NCBI GenBank assembly: GCA_036924855.1
Contig: JBAGRP010000001.1
Span: 5,754,001-5,818,000 of the forward strand
Origin: Nitrobacteraceae bacterium AZCC 2146
GTDB lineage: Bacteria; Pseudomonadota; Alphaproteobacteria; Rhizobiales; Xanthobacteraceae
Reading direction: 5' to 3'
Length of the DNA stretch: 64,000 nt
Part shown: piece by piece, positions 44,866 to 54,670 of the stretch
How the letters are laid out: the number at the start of each line of letters is the position of its first letter
Position numbering within the stretch: position 1 is the stretch's first letter
Translations under genes and position numbers: made by a program
Notes under the pieces: generated by a model
What the model was told of the DNA's origin: nothing
The model's input: the letters and a program-made list of their open reading frames with translations, nothing else
Database searches by the model: none

Positions 44866-45246
44866 CGTGATCGTGGGACCAGATCGCTTGATACGGTCGA
44901 TCGGTTTCAACGGTTTCGCTCGCGAGTGAACGACGCGGTGCCGGACTCCCACGAGCGACCGGTTAAGTACCTCTGGACTGAACACGCCGAGCGGAACGCA
45001 ATCTACAACGCTGCTAGGCTTGGGATATCGGTGGAAGGCTGCACGGCTCATATCATTTGGTTTTCATGCGTCGATTGTGCGCGGGCTCTCGTCCAATCGG
45101 GAGTCGTCAGATTAATGGGGCTACGGCCGGACGATGCGGATCCGAAGTGGAGCGCGGATTTCCGGTTTTCGCGCGAGATGTTCGCTAAGGCCGGAGTCGA
45201 TCTGGCTCTTTTCGATAGGCCGGAAGTGGCAGCGAGAAGCCTTTGA
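44852..45246 (+). pseudogene. dCMP deaminase, truncated and frameshifted
   Basis: One frame gives TGCVIVGPDRLIRSIGFNGFARE and stops at TGA; the next frame continues VNDAVPDSHERPVKYLWTEH and AERNAIYNAARLGI. Adding one G (FARG-VNDAVP) would restore the usual family sequence, so a single-base deletion near 44,927 is likely. Zinc motifs survive (TEHAERNA and CVDC). The first 20 or so residues of the family are replaced by the phage-like fragment on the other strand. An independent start at GTG 44,926 would lack part of the fold. Confidence 0.7.
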
Positions 45247-45542
45247 AGGATCGACCGGCTTAAGAGCGCACACGATATCCCTCCGTCAGCCATGGACATC
45301 TCGGCAGACCATGCGATCCTCCCCGGAGGCGAACCCCGCTTGCACTTCGCGGCGGCGGCGAGATCGGGACACGATCAGTAGTTGGACGGGCGAATAATAA
45401 CGATGGATAACCCGCGTGCATCGTCCAAGAGCGCGTCTTAGAGGTTGTTCCCGATCTTTTCGCCATCATACTCGGTACGTCCAGCTCGAATTCGTTCAAT
45501 CATTGTGTTCGCGCACTTGTATCCTTCAGTGGGAGATCAATC
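45247..45542. other. Intergenic region without recognised features
   Basis: About 296 bases between the deaminase remnant and the next small gene. ORFs crossing it have no ribosome-binding site. A promoter for the following two genes is expected near its right end; I cannot place it. Confidence 0.4.
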
Positions 45543-45893
45543 ATGTCCGATGCGCAAGGTCCTCTTCCGGCCGACGATTTGCCCGGCGGATTCAAGAACA
45601 GGCTGAAATGGGCCTATGCGTCGGTCTATCGTTGGATTGCGCCGCTCAACCCCGCCGAGGTACGGCAGAAGTTTGATGCTTGGCGCAAGGCGGCGGACAT
45701 CACCACGGACGCGACGGTTCTCAAGGCGCATCCGAGCCGATGCTGCGTCATGAATATCCCCGGCATCGGAAGGCGCTGCAGTACGCAGCCGTCGGATGCG
45801 TCGGAATGTCGAATTCTAGCCCGCCAGTTTCACCCGGACGCCACCGGGCATTTTTATCCAAATCCTTGTGCGGATTGCGAGAGTCTCGATTGA
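45543..45893 (+). CDS. Hypothetical small Cys-containing protein
   Basis: A 116-residue ORF with a GGGAG ribosome-binding site at good spacing. The first 60 residues look like a soluble helical domain (FKNRLKWAYASVYRWIAPLN); the C-terminal part has six Cys (SRCCVMN, RRCSTQ, ECRIL, NPCADC), which could bind metal. No family was recognised. The lipoprotein gene begins 16 bases later, so they are probably one unit. A frameshifted longer gene cannot be excluded. Confidence 0.5.
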   Translation: MSDAQGPLPADDLPGGFKNRLKWAYASVYRWIAPLNPAEVRQKFDAWRKAADITTDATVLKAHPSRCCVMNIPGIGRRCSTQPSDASECRILARQFHPDATGHFYPNPCADCESLD

Positions 45894-45909
45894 AACCGAA
45901 GGAGCTGTC

Positions 45910-46785
45910 ATGAATTTGCGCTTGCAGGCGATGGCCTCTTTGTTGTCCGCGACCATGCTCGCAGGCTGCGCGGGCATAGTACCGTCCTTCGACGTGCCGA
46001 AAGACCCTGAGAGCGGCTCTCCGAACGTCGTCTCTATCGTCAACCGGGTAACCTGCGAACTCGCGAACCTGGTGGCCCCCGGCGCCCCCAACGCGACTGA
46101 ACTGCTGACAGGGCAATACGAGGTCGCGGTGCAACTCGATCTGACGGTGAACGATACGGGTGGCTTAGCTCCGTCGGTAACCTACGCAAGCGGGCCCTTC
46201 GCGTTCGGCCTGGGAGCAAAGCTGGAGCAGTCCAGAGAGCAATACTTCTCCCAAAAGCTCTATTATTCGTTGCTGGATCTGCGAAACGAATTAAATGAGC
46301 GTGAGAACGCGGTTCGTGCCGGTACCGCAAAAAAGCGGCTTACGGACTGCAGCGACGACATTGACACCAATCTGGCAGGCGATCTGGGAATCAGGCAGGC
46401 CGTCGATATGGCTCTCGCTTCGAACTACCTGAAGACTGATGCAAAAGCGGCCGACCAGGGCGCGTTCGGAGGCTCCGTGAACTTCCTTGTCACCAAGAAC
46501 TTGAACGGTGTCGGACCGACCTGGACGCTGACGCACTTCACCGGACCCGGCGGGCTGAGTTCTGTCTCGGAAGTGAACACCGACAAACTCACTTTCGCCT
46601 TCGCCGTCGCAGATCCCCCCTTGAATGCGGCACAATTGGCGGCACGTTACGGCGCAAAGAATGGACGCCCGGCCCGCGCAGCGTTGCAACGCTTGCCCAA
46701 CAATTTCGAAGCAGATAGGTTGCTGCAACAACTGCAGATCAATCAGATCAGCAACCGGCTGAGTTCGATCCGGGCGCTACAATGA
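45910..46785 (+). CDS. Predicted lipoprotein of unknown function
   Basis: A 291-residue protein. The N-terminus MNLRLQAMASLLSATMLAGC is a type II signal with lipobox LAGC, so it should be lipid-anchored. ATG 45910 follows GGAGC directly. The middle has VSIVNRVTCELANLVAPGAP and a beta-rich part (QYEVAVQLDLTVNDTGG, then FAFGLGAKLEQSRE); the end is helical (QQLQINQISNRLSSIRALQ). It may sit in the outer membrane as an accessory surface protein; no specific function is visible. Confidence 0.75.
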   Translation: MNLRLQAMASLLSATMLAGCAGIVPSFDVPKDPESGSPNVVSIVNRVTCELANLVAPGAPNATELLTGQYEVAVQLDLTVNDTGGLAPSVTYASGPFAFGLGAKLEQSREQYFSQKLYYSLLDLRNELNERENAVRAGTAKKRLTDCSDDIDTNLAGDLGIRQAVDMALASNYLKTDAKAADQGAFGGSVNFLVTKNLNGVGPTWTLTHFTGPGGLSSVSEVNTDKLTFAFAVADPPLNAAQLAARYGAKNGRPARAALQRLPNNFEADRLLQQLQINQISNRLSSIRALQ

Positions 46786-46959
46786 AGTGGGATCCCAGCA
46801 GGTTCCCAGCTCGATTCGACATCACGATTCCTTGTCTTACAAAAAGCGCGAGGATCTGCACATCAGCCCGGCGCCTTTGGCGTTCGCAGTCTTCGGCGAT
46901 CCGACGCGCTCTATCGGATGGCCGATTGTGCCAACACTCAGCAATCGATGCTTTGAGGG

Positions 46960-47649
46960 TCACCAAGGCAGAACGGCGCCATTCCGATCGATAAATCGCA
47001 GACCGGGCCTGCCGAGCTCGTTTTCCACCATGTCGACGACGCTTGGGATGCTTTCTTCAATCGACAACAACGCCTGGGGACCACCCATTTCCGTCCGAAC
47101 CCAACCAGGAGCAATCAGCAGCAGAGCTCGAGGGTCGCCAGCGTGGCGGCCGGCGAAGCATTTCATGAGCATGTTCAGCGCCGCCTTGCTGGCGCTGTAG
47201 ATTTCCCAAAAGCCCTGATTCCCTTCGATGCTTCCAAGTTCGGACGACATGACGGCGATGGCCCCCGTGCCGGGCACTAGGTCCTCGAATGCCTCCACCA
47301 TGCGCATCGGACTGAGCGCGTTAGTTACCATAAGCTCGACAAAATCCGTGGTGGCGACATCAATCGGCGTATTTTCACGTGCGATGCAGATGCCTGCATT
47401 GACGAACAGGATGTCCACCGGAGTGGTGCCTAGGCGCGTCTTGAGTTTACCAACCGAGTTTGGATCGGTGATATCCACGGTCTCTGTAGTCAGTCGGCCG
47501 GGGTATCGGGCTCCGACCGCTGAGAGATACTCGGAGGGCGAGCGCACGGTCGCGATGACGTTCCAGTCTCGGCTGCAATATTCGGACGCCAACGCGAGGC
47601 CCAGGCCTCGCGAAGCTCCGATGATCAGGATAGTGGGCAGCTTCGGCAT
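46960..47649 (-). CDS. SDR-family oxidoreductase
   Basis: A 229-residue short-chain dehydrogenase. Cofactor motif IGASRGLGLAL, VNAG (NNAG position), catalytic Ser in MSSELGS and YSASK. Length and motifs fit C-factor-like SDRs. It lies about 170 bases downstream of the MFS gene start-to-stop direction on the same strand and may be cotranscribed with it. Substrate unknown. Confidence 0.88.
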   Translation of the reverse strand: MPKLPTILIIGASRGLGLALASEYCSRDWNVIATVRSPSEYLSAVGARYPGRLTTETVDITDPNSVGKLKTRLGTTPVDILFVNAGICIARENTPIDVATTDFVELMVTNALSPMRMVEAFEDLVPGTGAIAVMSSELGSIEGNQGFWEIYSASKAALNMLMKCFAGRHAGDPRALLLIAPGWVRTEMGGPQALLSIEESIPSVVDMVENELGRPGLRFIDRNGAVLPW

Positions 47650-47818
47650 GGTCGGCTCCTTACGGTCGGCAAAAGAAGTTGTGCAGACGTCGGGTTAAAA
47701 GGTGGCATAGCCTGTTTGGTGATGATAGCGTCGTTATGTCAGATCAGAATTGACGAAATTTCACGAATAGATCTCGGTTGGCGTTGTTTAACCAGAACCA
47801 AGCACCGAGGAGCGCCGC

Positions 47819-49102
47819 TCACCCGTGTGTGCTCGCAGCCCAAAGCCACAATGCACCCATTCCAAGCGCCGCGCCGGTCAGGCCGAACGGCAGCCAGCCC
47901 GCCAAGAAGACGGGTACCGACATAGCAGAACCAGCGGCGCCTCCCAGAAAGAAGACCGCGATGTAGACGCTATTCAGTCTGCTCGCTGAATGAGGTTCGA
48001 TGGACAAGATCGCGCGTTGCGAAATAACATGATTGATCTGTACGCCGGCATTCAGTTTGATTGCGGCGAGCCCTAGAACCCAAACGCGATCAAATGACAC
48101 CGCGAGGATAAAGGCTAAGACGACGGCTACCACCCCGACAAGACTTGTGACCCTTCCTATTCCTCGGTCGGCCAGCCGACCGGCAACGGGCGCGACGAGA
48201 GCGCCTATTCCGCCGACGAGTCCGAAAAGCGCAATGCCATCGGGTTTGAGGCCGTAGTGGCCTCTGAGCTCCATCGGTACGGCCGTCCAAAACAAGCTGA
48301 AGCTTCCGAACAGAAGCGCTTGCGTTGCCGCCCGACCGCGCAGCTCCGGCAGCCGGCGAAAGGAGCTCCACAGAGAGCCCACGAGATTGGCGTAACTTAT
48401 GCGGTGCGTGGGAAAACGCTGGGGCAATAGCCGGCTCAACGCGGCGCCGACGGCTGCAATGATCGCGGCGTCGGCCCCAAAAAGCATCCGCCATCCGAAC
48501 CGGCTCGACACAAAGCTCGCCAATGGCCACGCGAGAAGGACACCCATCAGCATTCCGCTGGTAACGTTGCCCACGACGTGTCCACGTCGCTTTGGATCGC
48601 TCATGAACGACGCGAGAGTCACCAGCAATTGGACCGCGATCGAAGACACCCCGATGCCGAAGCAGGCGCTCAGGAAGGCTGCACCAATCGGCGCCATAGC
48701 CGCAACGATGAGCGAAAGAAGCGATCCGCCGAGCATGCAGAGCAAAAGCCGGCGGTTCTCGACGAGATCCCCAAGTGGTGCGAGGAGTAAGAGCCCAAGG
48801 ACATAGCCGAGCTGACTTACGGTGACGATCAGGCCCGCAACGGTGGGGGGTAGGTTTAGATCGCGGCCGATCAAGGTAGAAAGCGGCTGCGCAAAGTAGC
48901 TTCCAGCAGCGATCAGACCACAGCAGGCAGCGAGCAAGAAAGTCATGCCAGGAGAAATATGATGCACCGACAGGGGGTGAGGATGCCGGACAGCCTCGGT
49001 TTGAGATGCGGTGACGTCATCGGTCCGCAATACAGCTACCTGTGAGCCGTGGGAGCCTTCAATCCGGCCTGCCTGTTGGTGGACATGCTTTGCAACGTTC
49101 AT
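47819..49102 (-). CDS. MFS transporter (DHA/arabinose-efflux type)
   Basis: A 427-residue 12-helix carrier, with a 50-residue hydrophilic N-terminus before the first helix (GMTFLLAACCGLIAAGSYFA). The A-motif-like loop is APLGDLVENRRLLL. ATG 49102 follows GGAGACGGAG at good distance; the ORF could be read to 49171. Relatives are efflux carriers that use the proton gradient. It is divergent from the LysR gene at 49202, its likely controller. Confidence 0.88.
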   Translation of the reverse strand: MNVAKHVHQQAGRIEGSHGSQVAVLRTDDVTASQTEAVRHPHPLSVHHISPGMTFLLAACCGLIAAGSYFAQPLSTLIGRDLNLPPTVAGLIVTVSQLGYVLGLLLLAPLGDLVENRRLLLCMLGGSLLSLIVAAMAPIGAAFLSACFGIGVSSIAVQLLVTLASFMSDPKRRGHVVGNVTSGMLMGVLLAWPLASFVSSRFGWRMLFGADAAIIAAVGAALSRLLPQRFPTHRISYANLVGSLWSSFRRLPELRGRAATQALLFGSFSLFWTAVPMELRGHYGLKPDGIALFGLVGGIGALVAPVAGRLADRGIGRVTSLVGVVAVVLAFILAVSFDRVWVLGLAAIKLNAGVQINHVISQRAILSIEPHSASRLNSVYIAVFFLGGAAGSAMSVPVFLAGWLPFGLTGAALGMGALWLWAASTHG

Positions 49103-49166
49103 CTCCGTCTCCTTGTCTGACGGACAGATATGACTCCGGTTGCGGCTTTGACTAAAGTGCGCTTCT

Positions 49167-49183
49167 GTCACATCATTCGTGAC
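49167..49183. promoter_or_regulatory. GTCAC-N7-GTGAC inverted repeat, probable LysR operator
   Basis: A perfect 5-bp dyad in the 99-base gap between divergent MFS and LysR genes, flanked by two direct TGACTAAA copies (49,149 and 49,180). LysR regulators bind dyads in such shared promoter regions. The exact box is inferred. Confidence 0.45.
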
Positions 49184-49201
49184 TAAAAGTAGGAGATGGC
49201 A

Positions 49202-50101
49202 ATGGCGTTCGACGGCAGGCTTCTTTCAGGCGTGAGCGTGCTCGCCGCGGTCGTGGAAGGCGGCAGCTTCGTCAAAGCGGCAGAGGCGCTCGGTCTTTCT
49301 TCGTCCGGAGTAAGCCGTGCCGTATCCCGGCTTGAACTCAGGATTGGCGTGCGCCTGTTTGACCGCACGACGCGGTCGCTGCACCTGACCGACGAAGGCT
49401 CTCGTTTCTTCGAACAGGTTTCACCGCACCTCGATGCCATCGAAGAGGCCGCGATACTGGCGTCCGGATCATCGCAAACAGTGCGGGGCCGGCTTCGGGT
49501 CAATGTCGACCCATTCTTCTCGCGAATGGTACTCGCTCCGCATCTAGCCGACTTCATCACCCGATACCCCAACCTAGAGATAGAATTGCTGACAAGCGAC
49601 CTCATGGGCGATCTCGTCGCGGAGGGGATAGACGTAGCGGTGCGATTTGGCCCCCAGCCGATTTCCTCACAAGTGGCGCGTCGCCTGTTGGAGACGCGCA
49701 TCCTGACGGTGGCCGCGCCGAGCTACATCAAACGTCACGGCGCGCCGAAAGTGCCCGCCGACCTCGCACACCATTCCTGCATCCAATTTCGGGATCCGCA
49801 GTCCGGGCGCCCGTTCGCCTGGGAACTACACCGCGGTCGCAAAGTTGTCACCGTCGATGGTCGTGGGCCTGTCATCATGTCGGACGTCGGCACCATGCTC
49901 GAGGCGTGTGTCGCCGGCGTGGGAATTGCGCAGGTAATGGCGCTTGGTGTGAAGGATCTTCTAGAAAAGAAAAAGCTGATTGATCTTTTTCCGGACTGGC
50001 CGGGCGAAACCTTCCCGTTGTACGCCATCCATCCATCGCGGCGCCATGCCGCGGCGAAGGTCCGCGCCTTCATAGACTTCTGCATCCAGACGATTCAGTA
50101 G
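49202..50101 (+). CDS. LysR-family transcriptional regulator
   Basis: A 299-residue regulator. ATG 49202 is 6 bases from AGGAG, better than the ATG at 49196, which touches it. The HTH is in VVEGGSFVKAAEALGLSSSG followed by VSRAVSRLELRIG; the effector domain has GIDVAVRFGPQPISSQVARR. Its divergent neighbour is the MFS transporter, the likely target. Confidence 0.93.
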   Translation: MAFDGRLLSGVSVLAAVVEGGSFVKAAEALGLSSSGVSRAVSRLELRIGVRLFDRTTRSLHLTDEGSRFFEQVSPHLDAIEEAAILASGSSQTVRGRLRVNVDPFFSRMVLAPHLADFITRYPNLEIELLTSDLMGDLVAEGIDVAVRFGPQPISSQVARRLLETRILTVAAPSYIKRHGAPKVPADLAHHSCIQFRDPQSGRPFAWELHRGRKVVTVDGRGPVIMSDVGTMLEACVAGVGIAQVMALGVKDLLEKKKLIDLFPDWPGETFPLYAIHPSRRHAAAKVRAFIDFCIQTIQ

Positions 50102-50339
50102 ACGAATGGCGATGAACCACGAGCCGCCGGCTTGCGCCGGCAGCACTCCGTCCCAGCCGATTGGCGAATGACGCGTCGCCAATGATCGTCGCCCAATTTC
50201 TCCAAAAAGGGTCGACGCGGAAGGCACCCTTTTGTCTATAGCAGCGCCCGTAGAAAGCTTTCGAGATATGGTGCGTCCATCGCCTGATCAGCGAGAGGGT
50301 ACGACCGCGTTAGGCGGGGGCGAATGTCGGGCCCGACGC

Positions 50340-50530
50340 TCAACAAAGCCCTGAACCATCACGTGTAAAAATCAGTCCGAAGATTGTCACCCCGACCATG
50401 CCTGCGAAGACGACAACACCCAGTGATTGCCTCATTTCGGCGCCGGCGCCGTGCGAAAGGACTAAGGGAATGACACCCATAATGAAGGCTATCGATATCA
50501 TCAAGATGGCGCGAAGCCGAAGCCTTGCGG
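50340..50530 (-). pseudogene. 3' fragment of an RND efflux pump gene (AcrB-like)
   Basis: The minus strand gives SAARLRLRAILMISIAFIMG then VIPLVLSHGAGAEMRQSLGV and VVFAGMVGVTIFGLIFT. This is the C-terminal membrane segment of HAE1-type RND transporters (AARLRxRPILMTSLAFI pattern). The reading frame ends after 12 unrelated residues. The other 950 or so codons are absent, so this is a relic. Confidence 0.75.
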
Positions 50531-50567
50531 CTGAGTATAATGATAGTTGTTCGCATTGGAGCGCGCC

Positions 50568-51171
50568 TCACGTTCTCGTAGAGATGAGATGCTGATACAT
50601 ATGGCTGCGGGTCTCTCCGTCAATCTCAGTCTTGAATTCGTGAGCTTTGAGGACTGAAAGCGCCCTTTCGGCGGCGGGGCGTGACGAGATCTCCCGCACG
50701 AGCCTCGCGACGTTTGGAAACCTGTTCCAACCGTCTTCGCCTACAATAAAGGGCAGCAGCCGCGCCCATCCCCAAAGGCTCATGTCGGCAACGGTATAGT
50801 GGTCGCCCAACAGATAGCGACGTTCAGTCAAGCGCGCATCGACCACTGTGAAATGACGATCGGCCTCAAATTGGTAACGTTCCAGGGCATACGTAACCTC
50901 GGGCGCGTAATGCTTGAAATGTGTAGCTTGTCCAGAAAAGGGGCCGAGCCCTGAGGCTACGAACATTATCTACGAAAGAAACTCTCCGCAGCATCCGGGA
51001 GCATTCGCGGGCCGGGACCTTCCCGTTTGGATTAATCGCAAGATAATCTGGATCAAACTGCTCGCCCCGACGGGTATCGACAGGAATGGCTTCGTATTGC
51101 AGACCAGTTTCTTCAAGGCAAAGTGCGACCTTGCTGGGATTGGCCGTGTTGCAGAAATAAAATCTGATCAT
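50568..51171 (-). pseudogene. Glutathione S-transferase, internally deleted
   Basis: The N-terminal thioredoxin-like part is intact (MIRFYFCNTANPSKVALCLE to INPNGKVPA) but then changes frame. The C-terminal helical part resumes in another frame as MFVASGLGPFSGQATHFKHY, with the conserved LGDHYTVADMSLWGWARLLP. About 40 residues that normally join the domains (VDGD...ILLYLA region) are missing between 50,990 and 51,015. The two ORFs overlap, but neither is a complete enzyme. Confidence 0.75.
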
Positions 51172-51478
51172 CTTTTTCTCCGCTTACGTAAAGCCCTTTG
51201 CAATATCAAGTCCGGTGACGGCACGGTCCGACCGTGTCGGAGTAGAGCGGCTTGGCGAGCTTGGTTGTCGTCAAAAGACTTAGCCCTCCGGTAGTCATGA
51301 CTATCACTCTCGCTCGGTCCGCATTAGGTCGCATTGCTTGATTGAGAAAAAAGCCCGGCTTCCGAATTGGCGCACGCACGCTCGATGGAACGTCGTCAGT
51401 CCGCGTCACCCCTGAGACTATCAACCGCCTATGCAAGGCTCGCGATACTGACCCGACGGTACCGTCGAATGGTGGTTA
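51172..51478. other. Intergenic region without recognised features
   Basis: A 307-base gap upstream of the GST remnant and after a LysR gene end. A short inverted repeat (CGGTCCGACCG near 51,224) is present. No coding or RNA feature could be supported. Confidence 0.4.
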
Positions 51479-52396
51479 TCACGGTTGGGCGCGACAGCGT
51501 CCCATGAACAGCGGCCGCGCATCGATGGCTTCCTGCCGAATGAAACGGCGCGCCAGACGTACTTGAGCCGTCTCTGCGACGTCTTCGTGAACAACCATCC
51601 AGTACGAACGCGAGAGCGCCACGTCGTCGGGCAGCACCCGAACGAGTTCCGCGCGGGCATCGGCGATGAAGGCGGGAAGGACGCAAAGCCCGAACCCGGA
51701 AATGGCGGCCTCCATTTGCGCGTGGAGGCTCGAATTCTGCAGTCGCGCCTTCAACCCGGGCGCCACCTCCGAGAGATAGTCCAGACCTCGGGTGAAGATC
51801 AGGTCGTCGATATATCCGGCGAAGCGGTGAGAGCTCAAGTCCCCTCGTGTCCGTATGGGTGAGTTGCCATCCAGATAGGCGCGGGAGCCATAGACAAACA
51901 AACGGTAGTCAGTGAGACGCTCGTGAACGAAGCGGCCGGTAGTCGGAGGAACCAACGTAACGGCGATGTCCGCCTCGCGACGCGACAAGGCAAGGATCTG
52001 CTGGATCGTGATGAGCTCGATTGAGAGCCGTGGATGGGCGGCAGCGAAATTGCCGATGCGCGACGCCAAGAAAAAATTTCCGAAACCCTCCAGAGTACTG
52101 ATCCGGACCGTGCCCGACACTCCTTGTGCTTGTCCCGATAGCGCCTCTTCGTACCTTTCAGCTTCCTTCTCCATCGCCTCGGCGGTCGCGAGCAGACGCT
52201 CCCCATGGCGTGTGAGATTGTAACCGCGTGGATTGCGTTGAAAGAGCGGCACCCCTAGAGCAGCTTCGAGCGCAGTCACGCGCCGGCCAACCGTCGCGTG
52301 ATCCGTTCCGCTCCGTCGACCGGCGAGCGAGATCGTGCCGGACCTTGCAACCGCCAAAAAGAACCGCAGGTCGTTCCAATCGAATGGCTTCGCCAT
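51479..52396 (-). CDS. LysR-family transcriptional regulator
   Basis: A 305-residue regulator. HTH region FFLAVARSGTISLAGRRSGT, then DHATVGRRVTALEAAL, the pattern of the LysR subgroup with a long N-terminal helix. The effector domain includes READIAVTLVPPTTGRFVHE. It is divergent from the iron-dependent alcohol dehydrogenase at 52498, with 101 bases between, so it likely controls that gene. Confidence 0.92.
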   Translation of the reverse strand: MAKPFDWNDLRFFLAVARSGTISLAGRRSGTDHATVGRRVTALEAALGVPLFQRNPRGYNLTRHGERLLATAEAMEKEAERYEEALSGQAQGVSGTVRISTLEGFGNFFLASRIGNFAAAHPRLSIELITIQQILALSRREADIAVTLVPPTTGRFVHERLTDYRLFVYGSRAYLDGNSPIRTRGDLSSHRFAGYIDDLIFTRGLDYLSEVAPGLKARLQNSSLHAQMEAAISGFGLCVLPAFIADARAELVRVLPDDVALSRSYWMVVHEDVAETAQVRLARRFIRQEAIDARPLFMGRCRAQP

Positions 52397-52497
52397 GATG
52401 ATCTTTTCCGCACAGAAGGTGGGCTGCCTTACCCGTATTCGTTCATTTTTGTCAATGTTACTTCCCGGGGCTCCATGTACGAAAGTTCGAGGTGACC

Positions 52498-53655
52498 GTG
52501 TCGTCCATTGCCTTACCCCGCCTGCTCCGGATCGGCGCGGGAGCCATCGACGAGGTGCCGGCTGCGCTCGCCCAGCTCGCTCTCAATCGGCCGGTCGTAA
52601 TCACGGATGGCTATATCGCCGAAAGCGGCGCGCTCGGCCGACTACAATCGTTGCTCGCCGCGGCCGGGATACAGGTGAGGGCATTCACTGGATCCATCCC
52701 CGACCCTACGTCAAGATCAGTCGATGCAGCGGTCGCATTCGTCAACCAAGGCAGGCACGACTGCGTGATCGGATTTGGGGGCGGCAGTGCCATCGATACG
52801 GCAAAAGCTGCAGCCGTCCTAACCGTGCGTGGTGGAATGATAAGAAGCTTGAAAGCGCCTCATCAGGAGGACGTTCCGGGCCTGCCCATCATTGCAATCC
52901 CAACGACTGCCGGTACAGGATCAGAGGCCACGAGGTTTACTATCGTTACAGACGAAACAACCGACGAGAAGATGCTCTGCGCCGGTTTGGCTTATCTTCC
53001 AAGTGTTGCAATCGTCGATTACGAATTAACGCTAACAAAACCGCTTCGCCTGACCGCCGACACAGGCATCGATGCCTTGACCCATGCGATTGAAGCGTAC
53101 GTGTCGCGACGCGCGAACCCATTTGCCGACGGAATGGCTATCGCTGCAATGCGGGCGATCTGGAGCAACCTCCGCACCGCCTGCGCCGAACCGGCCAATC
53201 GCGCAGCGAGGGAAGGAATGATGCTCGGCTCGCTGCAGGCAGGGATCGCGTTCTCGAACGCTTCGGTCGCGCTTGTTCACGGAATGAGCAGGCCGATCGG
53301 AGCGCACTTTCATATCGCTCACGGCCTGTCCAATGCCATGCTTCTGCCAACGGTGACCGCGTGGTCTGCGCAAGAAGCAATGCCGCGCTACGCGGAATGT
53401 GCCAAGGCGATGGGCGTCGCCCTGCACTCGGACGAAGACGCGGCCGCCGTATCCCGCCTGATTGATGCGCTTCGGCAGGTCAACGAGAAGCTAGAAGTGC
53501 CGACACCGCGAAGCTACGGCATTAACAAGCAGAAGTGGGACCAACTGCTCCCATTGATGGCTGAGCAAGCGTTGAGTTCCGGGTCGCCGGCCAACAATCC
53601 GCGCATCCCCGACGCAGAAATGATCGAAGACCTCTACCGACAAGCTTGGGATTGA
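52498..53655 (+). CDS. Iron-containing alcohol dehydrogenase family protein
   Basis: A 385-residue group III dehydrogenase. I prefer GTG 52498 (6 bases after GAGG) over GTG 52492. The NAD motif is IGFGGGSAIDTAKA near residue 90; metal ligands lie in GIDALTHAIEAYVS (Asp/His) and HGMSRPIGAHFHIAHG (two His). The family includes 1,3-propanediol, 4-hydroxybutyrate and lactaldehyde dehydrogenases and maleylacetate reductase; the length fits all. It reduces or oxidises a small alcohol/aldehyde in the cytoplasm. Confidence 0.9.
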   Translation: MSSIALPRLLRIGAGAIDEVPAALAQLALNRPVVITDGYIAESGALGRLQSLLAAAGIQVRAFTGSIPDPTSRSVDAAVAFVNQGRHDCVIGFGGGSAIDTAKAAAVLTVRGGMIRSLKAPHQEDVPGLPIIAIPTTAGTGSEATRFTIVTDETTDEKMLCAGLAYLPSVAIVDYELTLTKPLRLTADTGIDALTHAIEAYVSRRANPFADGMAIAAMRAIWSNLRTACAEPANRAAREGMMLGSLQAGIAFSNASVALVHGMSRPIGAHFHIAHGLSNAMLLPTVTAWSAQEAMPRYAECAKAMGVALHSDEDAAAVSRLIDALRQVNEKLEVPTPRSYGINKQKWDQLLPLMAEQALSSGSPANNPRIPDAEMIEDLYRQAWD

Positions 53656-54670
53656 ACCAGGAAATGCCGATGTCAGAGCCAGCGCCAGCCGCACGTGGCG
53701 GGTGCATCATCGCCGGGAGACAGACCAGTCGTGTCGCTGGCACAATCACCTACGTGTTCAACCTGCTACCGGCGAAGTCACGATGGGTTGTCGCGTCTTC
53801 CGCCAATGAGGTCTCTTTAGCGGAACACGCAAGCGGAACACGCAAGCGGAACAGGCGGCGGCACAAGCATTCCCGAACCAGAAACAAAGGGCAAATTGGT
53901 CTGCGGACCTGAATTAGTCGCGCTCGTTTGAACTATTCCCCAATCTCTCAAAGGAGAGTTTAGCGAGCAGGATGGAGCTTGCGCAGAAGGTCCGATCGCG
54001 CGAGAGCGATGACTTCGCCGGTGCCGCTGCGATCGATGGAGTGGCGCTGCTACCACCGAACGTCCTCGCAAAGAATAGATGCGGCTTCGCCGAGCTAAGG
54101 CCCTCGCAATATAAAACTGGCTACCGTCAGTTGTGATACGCTCCGTTCGCGGACTGAGAATGTGGCGAGTGATACACCGACCCGTGAGCTATGACGGGCT
54201 CTGCCGGCGGCGTTTTGTTGCTCACGCTAGTTCAAAGTGAGCGCGCGTCCGTCCGAGCCCGACCAGCCTCTGAAATCGGATTTGAGGCCGGAAAGCTCGT
54301 GGCGGCAGGAAATGTAGCTGGATACTTTTGGGTTCTAAAAAACTAATAAAAACAGTTGGATAAAGATCGTTTCGCTGGACGAGGCTTAGTAGATTCTCCC
54401 ATCCAGAAATTCCACCTCAGGCCTATCCCATAAGAGCTGATCTAGGTGGGTCGATTGGACGCTATTTCCCTGGCGGATACTTCGGCCGGCGACACCATTC
54501 AGAAGTGAGGCTTACGGGTGCCAAAAGCGATCCGCGATTTATCCGGCGCAGGTAACGGCTTAAACAAGATCTAAGAAACCGCGATGCAAGCGCTAAGCTA
54601 CGCTTCAAGACATGCAGCAATAACCTCTGGTTGCGCATTTCGCCGGTAGCAGATGAAAAGGGAGTCGAAC
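53656..54670. other. 1-kb degenerate intergenic region
   Basis: Composition is mixed and no long ORF with coding character is present. An ORF at 53,670-53,912 (MSEPAPAARGGCIIAGRQTS...) ends in a Lys/Arg-rich tail after a short AACACGCAAGCGGAACA-like repeat and is doubtful; a 54-codon ORF from 53,971 (MELAQKVRSRESDDFAGAAA...) is also weak. AT-rich stretches near 54,330 may hold a promoter. It looks like decayed island DNA. Confidence 0.45.

Noticed and set aside
44434..45051. 205-residue minus-strand ORF as a complete gene
   Set aside because: Only its middle part resembles a phage protein; one end lies inside the IS3 element and the other overlaps the deaminase remnant, so I list just the fragment.
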